Both the position numbers and the translations under genes were made by a program. A stretch of 60,000 nt of DNA from contig CAIIXF020000008.1 of NCBI GenBank assembly GCA_903813345.2, positions 21,376,822 to 21,436,821 of the forward strand, given 5' to 3'. Positions 1-12,900 of the stretch are shown in pieces (within the stretch, counting starts at the first letter, position 1; every line of letters begins with the position of its first letter). The notes beneath the pieces were generated by a model that ran no database searches, was not told where the DNA came from, and worked only from the letters and a program-made list of their open reading frames with translations. The DNA comes from Owenia fusiformis (Eukaryota; Annelida; Polychaeta; Sabellida; Oweniidae).

Positions 1-670
1 TAGTTGGACCAATTGATTTGCGTATGGATTCTATCTTGGGTTCTGTGAACTTATTCGCAAATGCTGACTGAAATCGCTCATATGGATTCCTGACAAAAGT
101 AAATTTGAGATAATTATATAGTCGGAAAAGTCTTTCCTCTGGCGAATAATCACTGAGCTTCCGAACCTGCTCCCTATGTTGTATGTCACTCTGCGCAATA
201 CTTATATTGGGGTAGGTCAATGGTAGAAGTAGCCGTAACCAACTACCTGAAGCAACCTTGGGTATGTAACAGTACAAATACTTATATTTGTCATCAACAA
301 CAATATGCTTAAGCGTGACTGCTGAAAGCTGACCTCCTGTCTTGCCCAGTCTTTTACAAGTGTCTTCTACATGACTTTTACGATATTTCATATCATCTTC
401 AGCGGCTTGATAATCCTCCTTTGATATCTTCGGCTTAATGATTACTGGCAAATCTAAACTTTTTTTGGGTGTATCCTGGTGTATACTAGCTCTGTCTGGT
501 TGCTTTAACGTTATGGATGATGTACTTGGAAGTTTGTTTGCTCCAGAAAGTTGGTGAATGATTGTTGATATGAAGAATGCCAGTCCAATAAGGGAGATCC
601 AGATTAATGACCTCTTTGCAAGCCTCATTAACATCTTCATCTTTCTTGTTGTAGCTGCACTAAACTTCAT
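1..670 (-). CDS. Carbohydrate sulfotransferase (Sulfotransfer_2 / CHST8-14 type), 5' part, runs off window
   Basis: This frame is read right to left, starts at the ATG at 670-668 and stays open to base 1 (223 codons plus one base). The product is a type II Golgi membrane enzyme: basic cytosolic end (residues 1-22), one membrane segment (about 23-42), then a polar stem. Residues 136-144 read IPKVASGSW, at the place of the 5'-phosphosulfate loop (PKVACTNW in CHST11-like enzymes). Residues 190-208 read FTFVRNPYERFQSAFANKF, the 3'-phosphate motif (FVRxPxERxxSAxxNKF). Spacing between the two motifs fits the family. N155 (NIS) is a sequon. Such enzymes transfer sulfate from PAPS to chondroitin, dermatan or HNK-1-type glycans. 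A splice acceptor (TTTTCAG) directly precedes the ATG, and an in-frame TGA lies 18 bases further upstream, so a non-coding exon probably lies to the right. The C-terminal third of the catalytic domain is outside the window. The exact subfamily cannot be set. Confidence 0.92.
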   Translation of the reverse strand, partial: MKFSAATTRKMKMLMRLAKRSLIWISLIGLAFFISTIIHQLSGANKLPSTSSITLKQPDRASIHQDTPKKSLDLPVIIKPKISKEDYQAAEDDMKYRKSHVEDTCKRLGKTGGQLSAVTLKHIVVDDKYKYLYCYIPKVASGSWLRLLLPLTYPNISIAQSDIQHREQVRKLSDYSPEERLFRLYNYLKFTFVRNPYERFQSAFANKFTEPKIESIRKSIGPT

Positions 671-1443
671 CTGAAAAATAGGCAAAATTCATGATTATTT
701 CAACAATGGAGGAAGAATCAACCCATAACCCATGAGTTTAAATCACAGATATTAATCTGATTCATGAATTTTTAATTATATTAACAGTATAGTTTGTACA
801 TGCTTGTATAATCTAAGAGCTAAGTTATAATAGTTTTTAATGTGATTTTTAATGTGACTGATAGAACATAAAGCCTCCAATTCTCCTAAACTTTATGATG
901 ATGAAAACATATACGTATGAAATATAAAAAGATGCATAATATATGATGAATGGACTTCAAAAGCCAAAGTTTAAAACAAATGATGCATCCTGGTATTGAT
1001 AATAATCCTTTGCCATTCATGACAAACTTCATTTAATTTTCTAATCTGGTGATCATAACATGTTAAGTTAAGGCTTAGTTTTGCTAAACATGGTTGAAAT
1101 CAATTATTTAATTTAAAATCCACCTATTTAGTTTTTAAATGTGCATGTACAGTATAGTATAACTAGCAAAATTGAAACAGAATGTTCCTGAAAAATCTGA
1201 TTTTTCAAACTTGAATTGGGACATTTTTTTAATTTGGGTGATATCGTTCTTACATTTCTCATTTATTAAATTGTTATTTGTAATCTGTTTCATTCTGACA
1301 CTTATCTTATTTTATTTAAGATTTAAATTTTAAAAATATACACTTCATTATAAAATATTGATTCTAAAAGATACATCGTTGCTTCATTGTGAATTAGTAA
1401 CTTTTCAGAAAAAACACTAATATCAAGAATTGAATCAAGTGGC
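671..1443. other. AT-rich intron/upstream sequence of the sulfotransferase gene
   Basis: The stretch starts with the acceptor CAG (reverse strand) of the first coding exon. No open frame, repeat or promoter pattern is visible in the rest. The non-coding first exon and promoter of the sulfotransferase gene are expected somewhere to the right but I could not place them. Confidence 0.5.
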
Positions 1444-2583
1444 CAATAACGCAGATGCGAGTAGGTAGTTACCAGATTCACCACCAGGTGGCTCGTTCCC
1501 TTTAACTTAAATTACATCTATTTGCGTGGTTCAATTTTCATATAACCCTTATGTATCTAATAGTTATGCAAATTAAAATATGTCCAGTAAAAGAAAATGT
1601 AATCTGTCCAATACAAGAGAAGATAATTCACTTTTTGTGATTTTGTAATATGGGGTCTATGGGGAATCAACCCGAACAAGAATTCACATTTTCAAAAATA
1701 ATTAAATTTTCAAAGTTGATAGACAATTTTCGAAACCATATTTCTAGATGTACTTTTACATGCAGATTTCAAATATGAGATCACTTTGACTGAATTTTGA
1801 ATATTTAATGACGTAAATCAAGATTTTTTCTACTCGCATCTAGTCTATTACTATATTTTAATATTCTGATGAAATGATCAAATGGAACTAATACACAACA
1901 TACATGAACACAGTAAATGGTTGAATCTTAAGTAATTAATTTATGAACTTTTGAGAACTACAGGTTACATTTTTAGGTAAACTTCCCTTATTGCATATTT
2001 TAGAACAGCCAGATTTTACTTAAATCTATTCAATTCTGGGTGTGTTTAAGTGTATGGTCCATTTCAATTCAGTTGTGATGTTAATAAAACCTAAAAAATA
2101 AATTATGAATAAATTTTTTGGGGTTTTATTGACGTCCCAACCCAATAGTCTAGATGCGAGTAGAAATAATCTTGATTTACGTCATTAAACATTCAAAATT
2201 TTGTCAAAGTGATGTCATATTTGAAATCTATATGTAAAAGCAAGTCTAGCAATATGGTTTTGAAAATTGTTTATCAACCTTGAAGATTTAATTTTTTTGA
2301 AAATGTGACTTCCTAGTTGAGGGAGATTCCCCATAGACCCCGTGTTATATAAAATCAAAAAAAGTGAAATATCTTTTCTTGTATTGGACCAATAATATTT
2401 TTTACTGGACATATTTTGATTTGCATAATTATTAGATACATAAGTGTGATATGAAAATTAAACCACTAAAACATATAAATATTTAAGTTAAAGGGAATTT
2501 TGTAATACCCTGCCATGTTATTTCCCCCGAATCAGCCACCTGGTGGTGAAACTGGTAACTACCCACTCGCAACTGAGTTATTG
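1444..2583. mobile_element. Two MITE copies in inverted orientation (large palindrome)
   Basis: The stretch 1444-1843 reappears as reverse complement at 2150-2583, separated by about 300 bp of unrelated AT-rich sequence. The outer ends read CAATAACGCAGATGCGAG and, in reverse, CAATAACTCAGTTGCGAG. Each arm is itself bounded by inverted copies of GATGCGAGTAG (1454 onward and 1830-1841 in the left arm; 2153 onward in the right arm). So each arm may be a complete 400-430-bp element, inserted twice head to head. A third, one-armed copy lies at 38181-38473. The short open frames inside have no coding features. No transposase is present. Confidence 0.8.
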
Positions 2584-3000
2584 CAATGGACTATAATAGC
2601 AGTGGTTTTTATGATCCATGAACTTTAATTCTTATTTAATAAAAAGTATCAATCTAATTAATGTAAAATTTTAGGCATTAGATATATAACATCGTCAAAT
2701 GCGCAAATCAGAACCTCATCATGTTGTAGGAAAAATAATTTTTACTGGAAGTAGCTTTTAAATTTGACTTTTTATTGAAATTATATATAATTATAGTTAC
2801 CATGTTGAATAATGAAGTAGCAAGACTTGACTTTGTCACAGTTGTAGTCTGAAATGTTCCTTGGATTTTTGTATTTGGTCTTCCCCTTCTTGCAGTAGTT
2901 TTTAATTCATCATGTATTTAAGGATATGATCCTACATTTCATATTGATATAGAATAGCTAATAAATGTAAGATTGTTTTCCAACATTTTACTTCCTGTAG

Positions 3001-3268
3001 CATAGGCCTTTCCAGGAGGGTGGTTGGATCGCACCCCACCCAAAATCAATGAAAATCTAAACATTAGATAGAGGAAGAAAAGAGCTTTAAATGCTTTTTA
3101 TTTGAGGCTTCTAGCTCAATTTTGAAGGAAGTTACATCAATTTTTGTAAAATTCAAAACAAATATTAATCTTTTTTGGTTGCTTGTGCCACAATCACACC
3201 CCCTGATTGGAAACCAAAATTTCTTTGGCGATCGCAACCCCCCTGACTGAAAGCTTGCTACGCCCCTG
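3001..3268 (-). repeat. Dispersed about 270-bp repeat with GGCGTAGC ends (copy 1)
   Basis: This segment is the reverse complement of 20884-21149, including the internal block about tcaaaattgagctagaagc and the ends GGGGCGTAGCAAGC and GGGTG. The ends are short imperfect inverted repeats around GGNGTAGCCAG. It has no coding content. Non-autonomous DNA element or SINE-like repeat; class not settled. Confidence 0.7.
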
Positions 3269-3719
3269 TGTAGTCTGTTTTATTTACCGCCACTTTAGAT
3301 TCTGTTTTATTATTGATAATTTGAGAACTAAGTATTACTGTTTACTGTTTACATGAAAAATGTAGCTTGTCTCTAGTCGTGAACTTTTTAACTGAATAGT
3401 TTTAGCATTTTTTTTGTAAAAGCTTTCATTCACAATCCTCAATGCTCACTCTTTTATAGTATTATACTCTTATAAAGACATTGATTCCATTCACAATTGG
3501 TTGAGTTATAGTTCAACTACATTGGTCCTCATAAACACAATGTCGTGTTTTTATGTTCTGTTCACTCTGAACAATATATTTTTTCTTAATTTGAATGACT
3601 TTTTATACATTTTCAAAATAATCTTGGTACATTTATCAAACACTTATTTATTTTTTGTTTATTTGGGATTGCTTGTGGTTTTGATAACAACTGTACCTTT
3701 TCTCGCATTTGGATGCTCC

Positions 3720-6700
3720 ATTAGCCTTGCCTAAGTCGGTATTTTTTACTTATCTGATCTTGAATTATTACCGCCTTGTACAATCCAATACACCTGCGCT
3801 GATATTATGCAGAGTTATTCAACGGTTTCGAGATTTCCATAATACCTACGCTATCAGGGGTATCGCGAAACCTTATTGATAAGAGATATACGCGTGGACA
3901 CGACGTGTGACTTCAGGCTGATTGACCAATCAAAACGTTATCAGGTTGACCTGCATAAGCAAAGCAATCTTCCCGATTTGAAATTCAATGATATGATCGA
4001 TCGTTTCTTTAGAGTTACAATATATAATGTAATTAAATGTACGTTAAAGGGAAAGTTTTGTCCCTTAAACTTGATAATAAGTTAGAATAAAGATATATCT
4101 TTCAATCCAACTTAGTTTTATTGTTCTATCATTATCCTTTTAATTGTTATTGAGCCCCGGGTTTTGCATATGAACTGGACCACGGAGCTGCCATTTCAAC
4201 CGTAAAGTGGTTCTTTACGACATTGTTATGACGTCATTGATGCCAGATTGATGCCTTGGCATTCCAAAAGTTTTGTGGCGCCATTTTTGAATCAAAAAAT
4301 GAATGCCGAGTTGTTGCCATTCCAAGACCAAAGAAATCATTTCAAAGGAACTAAAAGAATACGTATATACCACCCATAATAAAGAACGATTTCAATAGAA
4401 TAACGCTGGCATTTTCGGAATTGCTTTTTACCTATCTAGACATGGAATGCGGGTTAGATTTATTCTTTATTTACACTTGAAACAATCTGGGATTCGTTTT
4501 TATTAGGTCTAGCGCTAAATGCGAACAGAGAATGCTAATTCTATCAGGCGAATGCAAACTATTTGAATAAAACATAATAAAATTAATTCAACCAACCCAT
4601 CTTGAATTTCCAAGAATGCAATGGTTTAAATTTGCTAGTCTCATTACAAAAGTACGTATTCGTACTTTAATATTCATTGCATTCATGTTTATCTTTAACA
4701 CGGGTATTCAAAGAAATTAAAATTTTAAAATTAAATTTTAAAACCGAATCCAATTACTATCGTTGATTCTTAGCCTCACGTCACATTTTTACGGGGACCG
4801 TACGGTCTATCATTTCTGTGGTAAGCAGGATGTTTCTGCAGTCAGATAATTTAGCAGTCACATTTGCTAAGATAGCCGTACGGCGTATCTTGATTATGAG
4901 GAAAAACTACGATTCCCGTACAGCTGATAAATGATGACGCACGATCAGCGTAGGGCGGCCCTACGACGTGCATTGTTTTTCTTGAAGGCATCCACAAGGG
5001 GTTCTATGGTTCGGAAAGGTCAATTGTAACCTATGAAATCCAAGCGCAGCCGCAAGTCGACCGTGAACCCGACGTACGGCCGTCGTGAGACCTACGGTTT
5101 GACTGCTGCTTGTTGATATCTATAGTGACCACAGGAAAGAAAAAGTTATAACTCCGACTCTACGCCTGATAAAAACTGATAAGTCGACTGTAGTTTTCCT
5201 ATGTTTGCCGCAGAAATTTACTGATTTCAGGGAAATACGATCGACGTGTGGTCGCATTGAACAAATGTGACTGAAGCTTTTAAAGTTCCACTTATTTTCC
5301 GATATAGAAAAACAAAAGGTTGTATGCCATTAAATTGAAAATCATTATTTCGAAAATACTGTAGAACTGTACTTACCACGGGTGTTATATAATTAAATTC
5401 GAGCTCGAAATCAGGAATTGTTTTTAGCAAAAATGATAAATATATAATAAAATAAATATTAAACTATTGGCGTACTATCAATACGGCAATTGCCTTATCG
5501 TCGTTGAAATGAAATATCATACTACAATCGACCCCATCGTCTCCCCGCATCACTGAATGTTATGAGCCTTCTCTTGTCATGATCCAAGGTGAAATACCAT
5601 TGAATTTTGAAAAGCTTTTTTGTCATATCGAATGTCGCTACGTCGGTGATATGATGATTGAAAATGGTCCTTTAACAACTTAGAAAAATTAAACATTACG
5701 TATTATTCTTTGAAAATATGACAGTGGCATGTCCTTGTAAAGCTATTGCCAATCTTAGTATTTAGGAGATTGACATTTACATACGTATCATTTAGACGAC
5801 ATCGATTTTTCGTTTTTTTGTTTGCGTTTTTCATCAGAATTTAAATGGCTAAACACTTTAGGGAGTTACTGTTTCATTGGACTACTACTTTTTGTTTTAT
5901 TTCTTTCATTCTCCAATATGCACCTATTCATATTTGAATAGAATACTACAGATTGAAGAAATCTATCACTTATGATTAGGTAAGAAAGCAATTGCGGCAG
6001 TATGCCTATTTGCCAACGTAAACCTTAAGGTTAATAATGATGTGAAATATCAGTGAAATGTGTTCTATTTCTGCGATCCGAGTATGACGTGATTATATAG
6101 CGACATTTTCCAGGCATCAATTTTAAGGCATCAATGACGTCATTGATACATAACAATGGCGGCATCCGCAGCGATCCAGATATGGGTACTTTGAACTTGA
6201 ATTATATGTTAGTTCAAACACGATATGTCCCATGAGTGAGCTGAAGTGATAGATGATGGTTATAAGTAGCCAGCGTGTAAATTAGAACATGAAACTTCGC
6301 ATTCCCTTTAAAGGGAATGTAAGAGTCATTAATATAAATTAAATGATGCAATAGATTTAAAACTGATTTCGCGATGAAAATGCAAGACCGAGTCCAATGT
6401 AGCGGGTCATGTAGTTGATCAGTGATTGAATCTCAGCCTACATGTTCATTTGAATTCAGCGATCGTTTCAACGTTTATTGTTGAAATCTTCTCACCTCCG
6501 GTTACCGATCGATGCTCCGGCATCCACTAAACTCTGATTGATATTTATCTGATAAAATATTTGTATTTCCATGATGAATTCATGAATGCAAGATTTGTTC
6601 GTGAAAAGTCCCGGCGAAAAGTAAAGTGTACTTGTTTTTGACCGTGCATAATAATGAGCTAACGCTGCAGGGCCGTCGTTGATTGGTCAAATTTTACCGA

Positions 6701-6801
6701 CATAAACATTGAGTCGGTAAAGCATGTGGCTTTCTCTTTGGTACAAGGCGGTCATAATAGAAATCAAGATAATAAAAGAGACCGACTTGGGCAAGGCTAA
6801 T
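3720..6801. mobile_element. 3.1-kb DNA element with about 60-bp TIRs and GCTCC target duplication
   Basis: The left end ATTAGCCTTGCCTAAGTCGG (3720 onward) matches the reverse complement of the right end, ATTAGCCTTGCCCAAGTCGG (ending at 6801). The match continues with gaps to GCCTTGTAC about 60 bp inside. GCTCC stands directly outside both ends (3715-3719 and 6802-6806), which fits a 5-bp target-site duplication. Second inner inverted blocks are present (GATTGACCAATC near 3919; GATTGGTC near 6679). The longest frames inside (69 and 67 residues) resemble no transposase. I infer a non-autonomous DNA transposon. The superfamily is unknown; the termini do not fit Transib (CACTATG), the best-known group with 5-bp duplications. 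Confidence 0.7.
4790..5120. other. CpG- and palindrome-rich core of the 3.1-kb element
   Basis: In an otherwise CpG-poor window this stretch holds many CpG sites and perfect small palindromes: ACCGTACGGT near 4797, GCCGTACGGC near 4874, and the hairpin CGTAGGG-CGG-CCCTACG at 4949-4965. Further CGTACGG blocks lie near 5075. These could be protein-binding or structural sites of the element. No gene is visible. Confidence 0.5.
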
Positions 6802-7090
6802 GCTCCATCATCACTGGCAGATCCAGAAGCTAACAACAAATCTGGGAAAAGATTTCCAGGCCACTAAATCCAAAATATGAGCCTAAATTTTGAAAATTTG
6901 AGGCCTTTTTTTTGCCAATTTGGCCTTAAAAGGCCCAAAAAAGGCCTTTTTCTGGGCCCACCCAAAGGGGGGCATGATATCTGTGGTATCCCCATTGTAT
7001 CCGTGACATCTCTAAGGTTTACTCAACCAAATTTATATACAAAAGTTGTGTTTCTAATGCAGATTCTTTGTATGCAGTGTTTTTATTATT

Positions 7091-8751
7091 ATGTCCCCAC
7101 CACATAGTGTGGGGCCATATTGTCGGCCTAGGCGTGTCCATCCGTCTGTCCATCCGTCCGTCCGTCCGTACGTCCGGCAGTCTTCTCCAAAACACCTACA
7201 GATATCATCTCAAATTTTCAGGGAAAACTTATGAGTGCATACAGATGTGGATGAAAAAATTTTAACTCGAAACCTACTTCCCGTCGGCCATTTTGAAGTC
7301 AAATGCTAAAATCCTTGTCTGCAAACTTTAAGAAAAACGGCTTCACAGTTGCTTTTAAAACTTTAACATCTTGTTCAGCTCACTTCATTCTAGATCTGAT
7401 TAGGTTTTGAACCTGTTAGCTCAGTCATGGCAGCCATTTGGAATGTCATAAGAAAAGTTAGCGCGCGATAATACTTTGTATCATATTGAATGGTGTTTTT
7501 GAGTTTTCATACTTTGACTATTTAGTAGCTTCATAAATAATTTCAGATGTACTTTCTTGTAAAAGTCTATTATATATGTTATTGTTAACAGTAGTTATAT
7601 GTGATAATTTTGTAAAAAGAAATCAGCAAAAACTCATATTCACTTTTTTATTGTCGGCCATTTTGGATTTTTCTGTTCTAAAATCTTGTCTGTGAAGTCT
7701 TGTCTGCATGTTTTCAGGTGAACTGTTTGGTGGATCAATTTCAAATTTTCAGGGATGATTCTTAGTATAAAAATCTAGATCTGATTAGTTTTTTGGCATT
7801 CTGGATAAATGCCGAGGCAGCCATTTTGGATTTTCCATCCAAAATCTTGTCTCTAAAGTCTTGTCTACGTGTTTTCAGGTGAACTGTTTTGGTAGATCAA
7901 TTTCAAATTTTCAGGGATGATTCTTAATATGAAAATCTAGAACTGATTAGTTTTTTTGCATTCTGGGTAAATGTCAAGGCAGCCATTTTGGATTTTCTGT
8001 TTTAATATCTTGTCTGTAAAGTCTTGTCTACACATTTCCAGGTGAACCCTTCTGTAGATCAATATTCAAATTTTAAAGGATGATTCTTAGTATGAAAATC
8101 TAGATCTGATTAGTTTTTTGGCATTCTGGATAAATGTCAAGGCAGCCATTTTGGATTTTCCATCTTAAAATCTTGCCTGTTAAGTGTTGTATACGCGTTT
8201 TAAGGTTAACCGTTTGGTAGATCAATTTCAAATTTTCAGGGATGATTCTTTGTATGAAAATTTACATCTGATTAGTTTTCTTGCATTCTGTGTAAATGTC
8301 AAGGCAGCCATTTTAGATTTTCTGTCCTAAAATCTTGTCTGTAAAGTCTTGTCTACAAATTTTCAGGTGAACCGTTCGGTAGATCAATTTCATATTTTCA
8401 GGGATGATTCTTAGTATGAAAATCTAGAAACAGATTAGTTTTTTGACATTTTGGATAAATGTCAAGGCAGCCATTTTGGATTTTCCATCCTAAAATCTTG
8501 TCTGTAAAGTCTTGTTTACATGTTTTCTGGTTAACTGTGACGGATCAATTTCAAATTTTCAGGGGTGCTTCTTAGTATGAAAATCTAGAATTGACTAAAT
8601 TTTTGGCATTCTGGGTAAATTTAAAGGTGGCCATTTTGGATTTTCCGTCCTCAAATTGTGTTGGTAAAGTCTAAAGTCTACTCATTTTCAGGATAACCAT
8701 TTGGTGAGATCACCCATTGGTGGGGACATTTTGTCCACATTTGTGTTCTTG
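7091..8751 (+). mobile_element. Pearl-like element, family 1 (hairpin, (TCCG)n, 162-bp tandem repeats)
   Basis: The left end ATGTCCCCACCACATAGTG can fold (CCCCAC with GTGGGG) and is followed by a (GTCC)n microsatellite at 7135-7170. The body carries at least six tandem units marked by GGCAGCCATTTTGGAT at about 7816, 7978, 8141, 8303, 8466 and 8626, a period of 160-163 bp. The right end TGGTGGGGACATTTTGT (about 8719) is an inverted match to the left end. This layout is that of the pearl-type elements known from bivalves and echinoids, often regarded as non-autonomous Helentron relatives. A longer, interrupted copy lies at 43144-46547. Confidence 0.8.
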
Positions 8752-10897
8752 TTTGATCTTGCTTTGAACTTAATGATAAATTTTAGTAAATAATTAATAT
8801 TCTAGTTAATATTGGTACAGTAAGAGTAGACTTATCATTTATAACAAAGATTTAAACTTATCAAACCTTTCTTGATTAGGCATTGAAATACACCGATACC
8901 AGGACTGATACTAGTCATTCACTGTCTTTATCACTTCTGTATACAGCTTTATGTACCAGTAGTCCATACTTTGTATGCCTAAGGATGGATTGTACTGGAG
9001 AGATTTAATGTATTCTATCCTTTATATGAAATTTGGATATTATATGAGTACTCTTTATCACTGGATAGAATAAAAAAAACTACAAAACAAATATAAACCA
9101 TGCAATCAAAAATGTCCTCTGTACTCTGTGCATCTTGGAGAGGCTGTGAAGTATTCTTCACTTTTCACTTACCTATGAATATATGTCCATATCCATAGAT
9201 CATTCATCATAGAAAACGTCTCCATGAAATCCCCATGCTCTTCCCACATTAATGCTCTTGGTACATTATAATGCAGTTCTTGAGTCAGTGTTATTCTTGG
9301 ATCTGGTATTGTACCAGAAACTGGCAAACTGCTGGAGATGCAGTTGTGTGCTTTGGCAGTTTACTAGACTCTTGCAAAAACTAGAAATGCATACCCCTCC
9401 TAATTGGATCCTTAACCAGTGCCAGGGAAGAAATTTCTAAGGGCTAAATGCCTGTTCATTGATGTGATGTAATGAAATAGTTCTATTAAAGAATTTGTAT
9501 TAATAAGTAATTAATGTAATAAAATTTAAATCTAAACTTACTTTGAGGGATGTTTATGAAGCTGGATAGGTTACAGCGACTCCTTCATATGTTCCTCATC
9601 AGACCATTATACACATACCCTGTGCTGTGTAACACCCTTTATATTGCTTTGTTTAATTAAAGTGTTGTTCCCTTGTTATGTTCACACATAAAATGTGGAA
9701 GTAATTCTTAATCTTTATGCACATCTATAGCCTTAGGATTTTCATGGTGTCTGATGAGTAGACATCAGTGCTAAGGCCATATACTTCAAGCATAAATAAC
9801 AGTACATGAGTATATGTACTTGGTGTACTAGATAACTCAAGATTCTGTTGGTGAGATTTGAAGAATTATCAGTTTACAAATTTTATTTTAAAATTCCATG
9901 GTAAATTGATAAGGAAGTCTCTCTTTTTCTTATCTGCACATTTGAGGGCTTATTGCTTGATTGATTTGTTAGAGAATTTTAGTGATGTTTTTTGGTGTTT
10001 AATTCTAGAGTTGATTATTTTTTGAATGTGGCAGGTTTTAAGGTGGATGTTTTGGTTAATTTAAGTTAAGAAGAGATTTCTGAAATGCTGTCCTGTCATG
10101 CCATGGGTATGCATTTTACTCAAAGAAAACAATATTACTGCTTGGTTATCCCCGGGGAGTTTGTTTTTTAGTTCATCAAAAAGTGGTCAATGTTTCTTTT
10201 ACTATTGACATGCATAGCCTGCTATAGTGTAGTATAACACTACTCAAGATTTAGCCCCCCCCCCCCAAAAAAAAAAAAATAGTGATCAATATGGGGTGAC
10301 GTAAAGTTCACATATTTTGATACATTCGTGGAATATCAGTTTAAACCGCTCTTGGAATATTTGGATGGGGAAACAACTCCAGAGCTTCTATCTAACAAAA
10401 TGTTGTTAGTTTGTTTATCATCAATAGGGATAAATTAAACCAGCCAGCTTTTCTGAAAAAATATTTCTAAAAATATATAATTGGTTAACATTTTTCTCCA
10501 TTTTAATAGCTTAAATTGTAGAAAATGTTGATGTAATTAATCGATGTATCAATTTAAAGTTGTAAATTGACCTTTCAGTGATTCAAATGGGGAAAAATAA
10601 ATACCCAGCTTATGACCTTGATAAAATGAGATTGTGTCAAGATAATATGCACTTTTGAGATTTCGAATTTGGGATGCATTTACTGAACCTGACTTGTTGA
10701 CTTATTTACTATACAATTCTTGCAGATATACATCTCGGGATATAATATCTACTTATCAACCTCTAGGGAGCCCTATGATTGTCTACTGCAGTCCATTTTT
10801 ACCTGTTGTTGAGCATAAAAGATGTCAGGCCTGTAAAGCAGCCTGATCTACAACTTGATTCATTTCAAAATATCAAGTGAATATTCCATTCAACAGT
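8752..10897. other. Gene-free AT-rich stretch
   Basis: No splice-bounded open frame, satellite or inverted repeat was seen. A C13/A13 homopolymer junction lies at about 10254-10279. The 62-residue frame near 9252 has no supporting features. Confidence 0.4.
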
Positions 10898-10977
10898 TAC
10901 CCTTTGCATTCGTTTGACTTCACTTCTTAAAAGAGAGCTTCGTCTTCGTAGTTTAACTAGACTCTGCACGCAGGGTA
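10898..10977 (-). repeat. Internally deleted copy of the 24888-25262 promoter-bearing repeat
   Basis: Bases 10898-10937 match the reverse complement of the right end of the 24888-25262 repeat (GAATGCAAAGGGTA end). Bases 10938-10977 match the reverse complement of its left end (ACCCTGCGTGCAGAGTC). Roughly 300 bp of interior, including the TATA/CRE part, is missing. Confidence 0.75.
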
Positions 10978-12900
10978 TTCAACAGTTTGATATCATTAAG
11001 AGAGCCTCATCTACTGGATAAGAGACAACCCTTTGAATTAGCATTATCCAATTATAAATACAGTTGCAGAATATATTTGTGCCTTTATGGTTACAATCTG
11101 GCTTTTGCTTTATATTCAAACTCAATATACAGCCTCTTTTGGAGTCATTAATTCAGCATCAAAACACTTATTTATAGACCCTACAGCCCTACTTTCTTTT
11201 TAGAGACATAACTTTGTTATATGACACACTAACAACCAGCTTCCTTGTATTTGTTATGAGGAAATACTCAATTTCATTTACATTATGTAGTTTGCATAGG
11301 CAGAAACAATTAAATCAACACCATAGTAATTAGTAATAACCTAAATTAATTGGTCTAAATCTGAACTCACTAGATATATGTAGTGGTTCAATGAAAGGAT
11401 GAGTATCGATATGGTGACTTTTTTGAACACAGGTTTCTCTTAAACCAGTCATAAAAAAATTCTGAAAATTTAAGCGGCACTTCAATTTTACTTTCAACTT
11501 TAGAAAAATATGTCCACCTGGGGCTATTGTAAAGTGGATACGACCCACACTGATTGTGATGTAATGTTTTCTTCACATATTTGGAATTAGACTTCAAGTC
11601 CTGATATTCAATATATGCAGTATGTGTTTAGATGAGATTTTATATCTTTTATTTTTTGTTTTTATGTTTTAGTTCCACTATTTGTTCCAATGTAATAAGT
11701 CATACCCTTCCCAATCTTGCAAGATAACAGCTATCTAAATGGCCTGTTTACATGTGGTGGCTATTATCTGTAAATACTTCTTGTCAAGATCAATTCTCAA
11801 ATAACAATTAATTTACTGTCTAAAAAACATACCATTCTCAAAAATTATCAGTACCTTTATTAAGGCATCTCAATCAATTTAAACAAAACACTCTAGTTTT
11901 ATATGAACATTATAGGGACTCAGTACCTGTTTCTAAACTGATTTGCTCATAATAAGATGCCTTGAAATTATAAAAGGTGCATGCACCATTTATACTTCAG
12001 CGACTTATGCCATGCCGCTTACTAGATAGACAAATTTGTTCAACCCTTGGTATTTTCAGGAAAGAACTATCAAAGTCTGTTGATTTTGCAAATTACTCTT
12101 ATCAGGACCATGCTCAATCACTACATTCTATTTATGATACATCAGGAGTTTGATAGAGCAAGATGAATAAAATTACCTCCTTGTACACGTTTCAATTCAA
12201 TTTTTACGTCCTCATTAATTGCCTTGAAATAGCACATATGCTGATATGAGAGCTGTAGAACTTCTGTACTGGCTAAATATGAATCTGTTAGAAATACTCT
12301 ATCTAGTAAGAGATAGGATGATTCAACATGTCATCTTAAAGTGTTTCTCAAGTATCAAACATGCAGACCACAGGCCAAGTGCATCTGGCTTCCATAGATT
12401 GGAGTTTCCAATGGGGTAACATAGTGCAGTGACTGACATGGTCCTGGGCCCCTCTCTTTTCCCCTTTAAGGCTAAGGTACATGTAAGGCCCCAAAAAAAT
12501 TGGGGCCAAAAATCTGCTCCTCCACATATAAACTAGGCAATTTAGATATAACAAACTGATATTACTTGGTATTATTTTTTAATTTTGGACCTACTTAAAA
12601 ATTCAGCCCAAAATTTCCAAATTTTGTGATTTTCTGTTATTCTCCAGGGGTTTCATTATATTAGAGTTTCTGACCAACTGGCAAAATGAATGGAATGACA
12701 ACATTTTTGGAAACTACACATAAAAACAGGCCTTTGTACTTTATTCCCTGTTAAATCTGTGCAATGAAATATAATCACTGTGGGCTATTTTATATACTTT
12801 TACTTATTTTTTACTGTATTCTGAAGAGTTTCACAAAGATTAAGGGACAAGGTCAAGGCACTGATGTAAACCCACAAAGGTATTAATTATGCCATTGAAT
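10978..12900. other. Gene-free stretch
   Basis: Only short chance frames on the minus strand (around 11330-11600 and 12348-12554). A small GGCCCC/GGGGCC inverted pair stands near 12488-12505. No supported gene. Confidence 0.4.
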
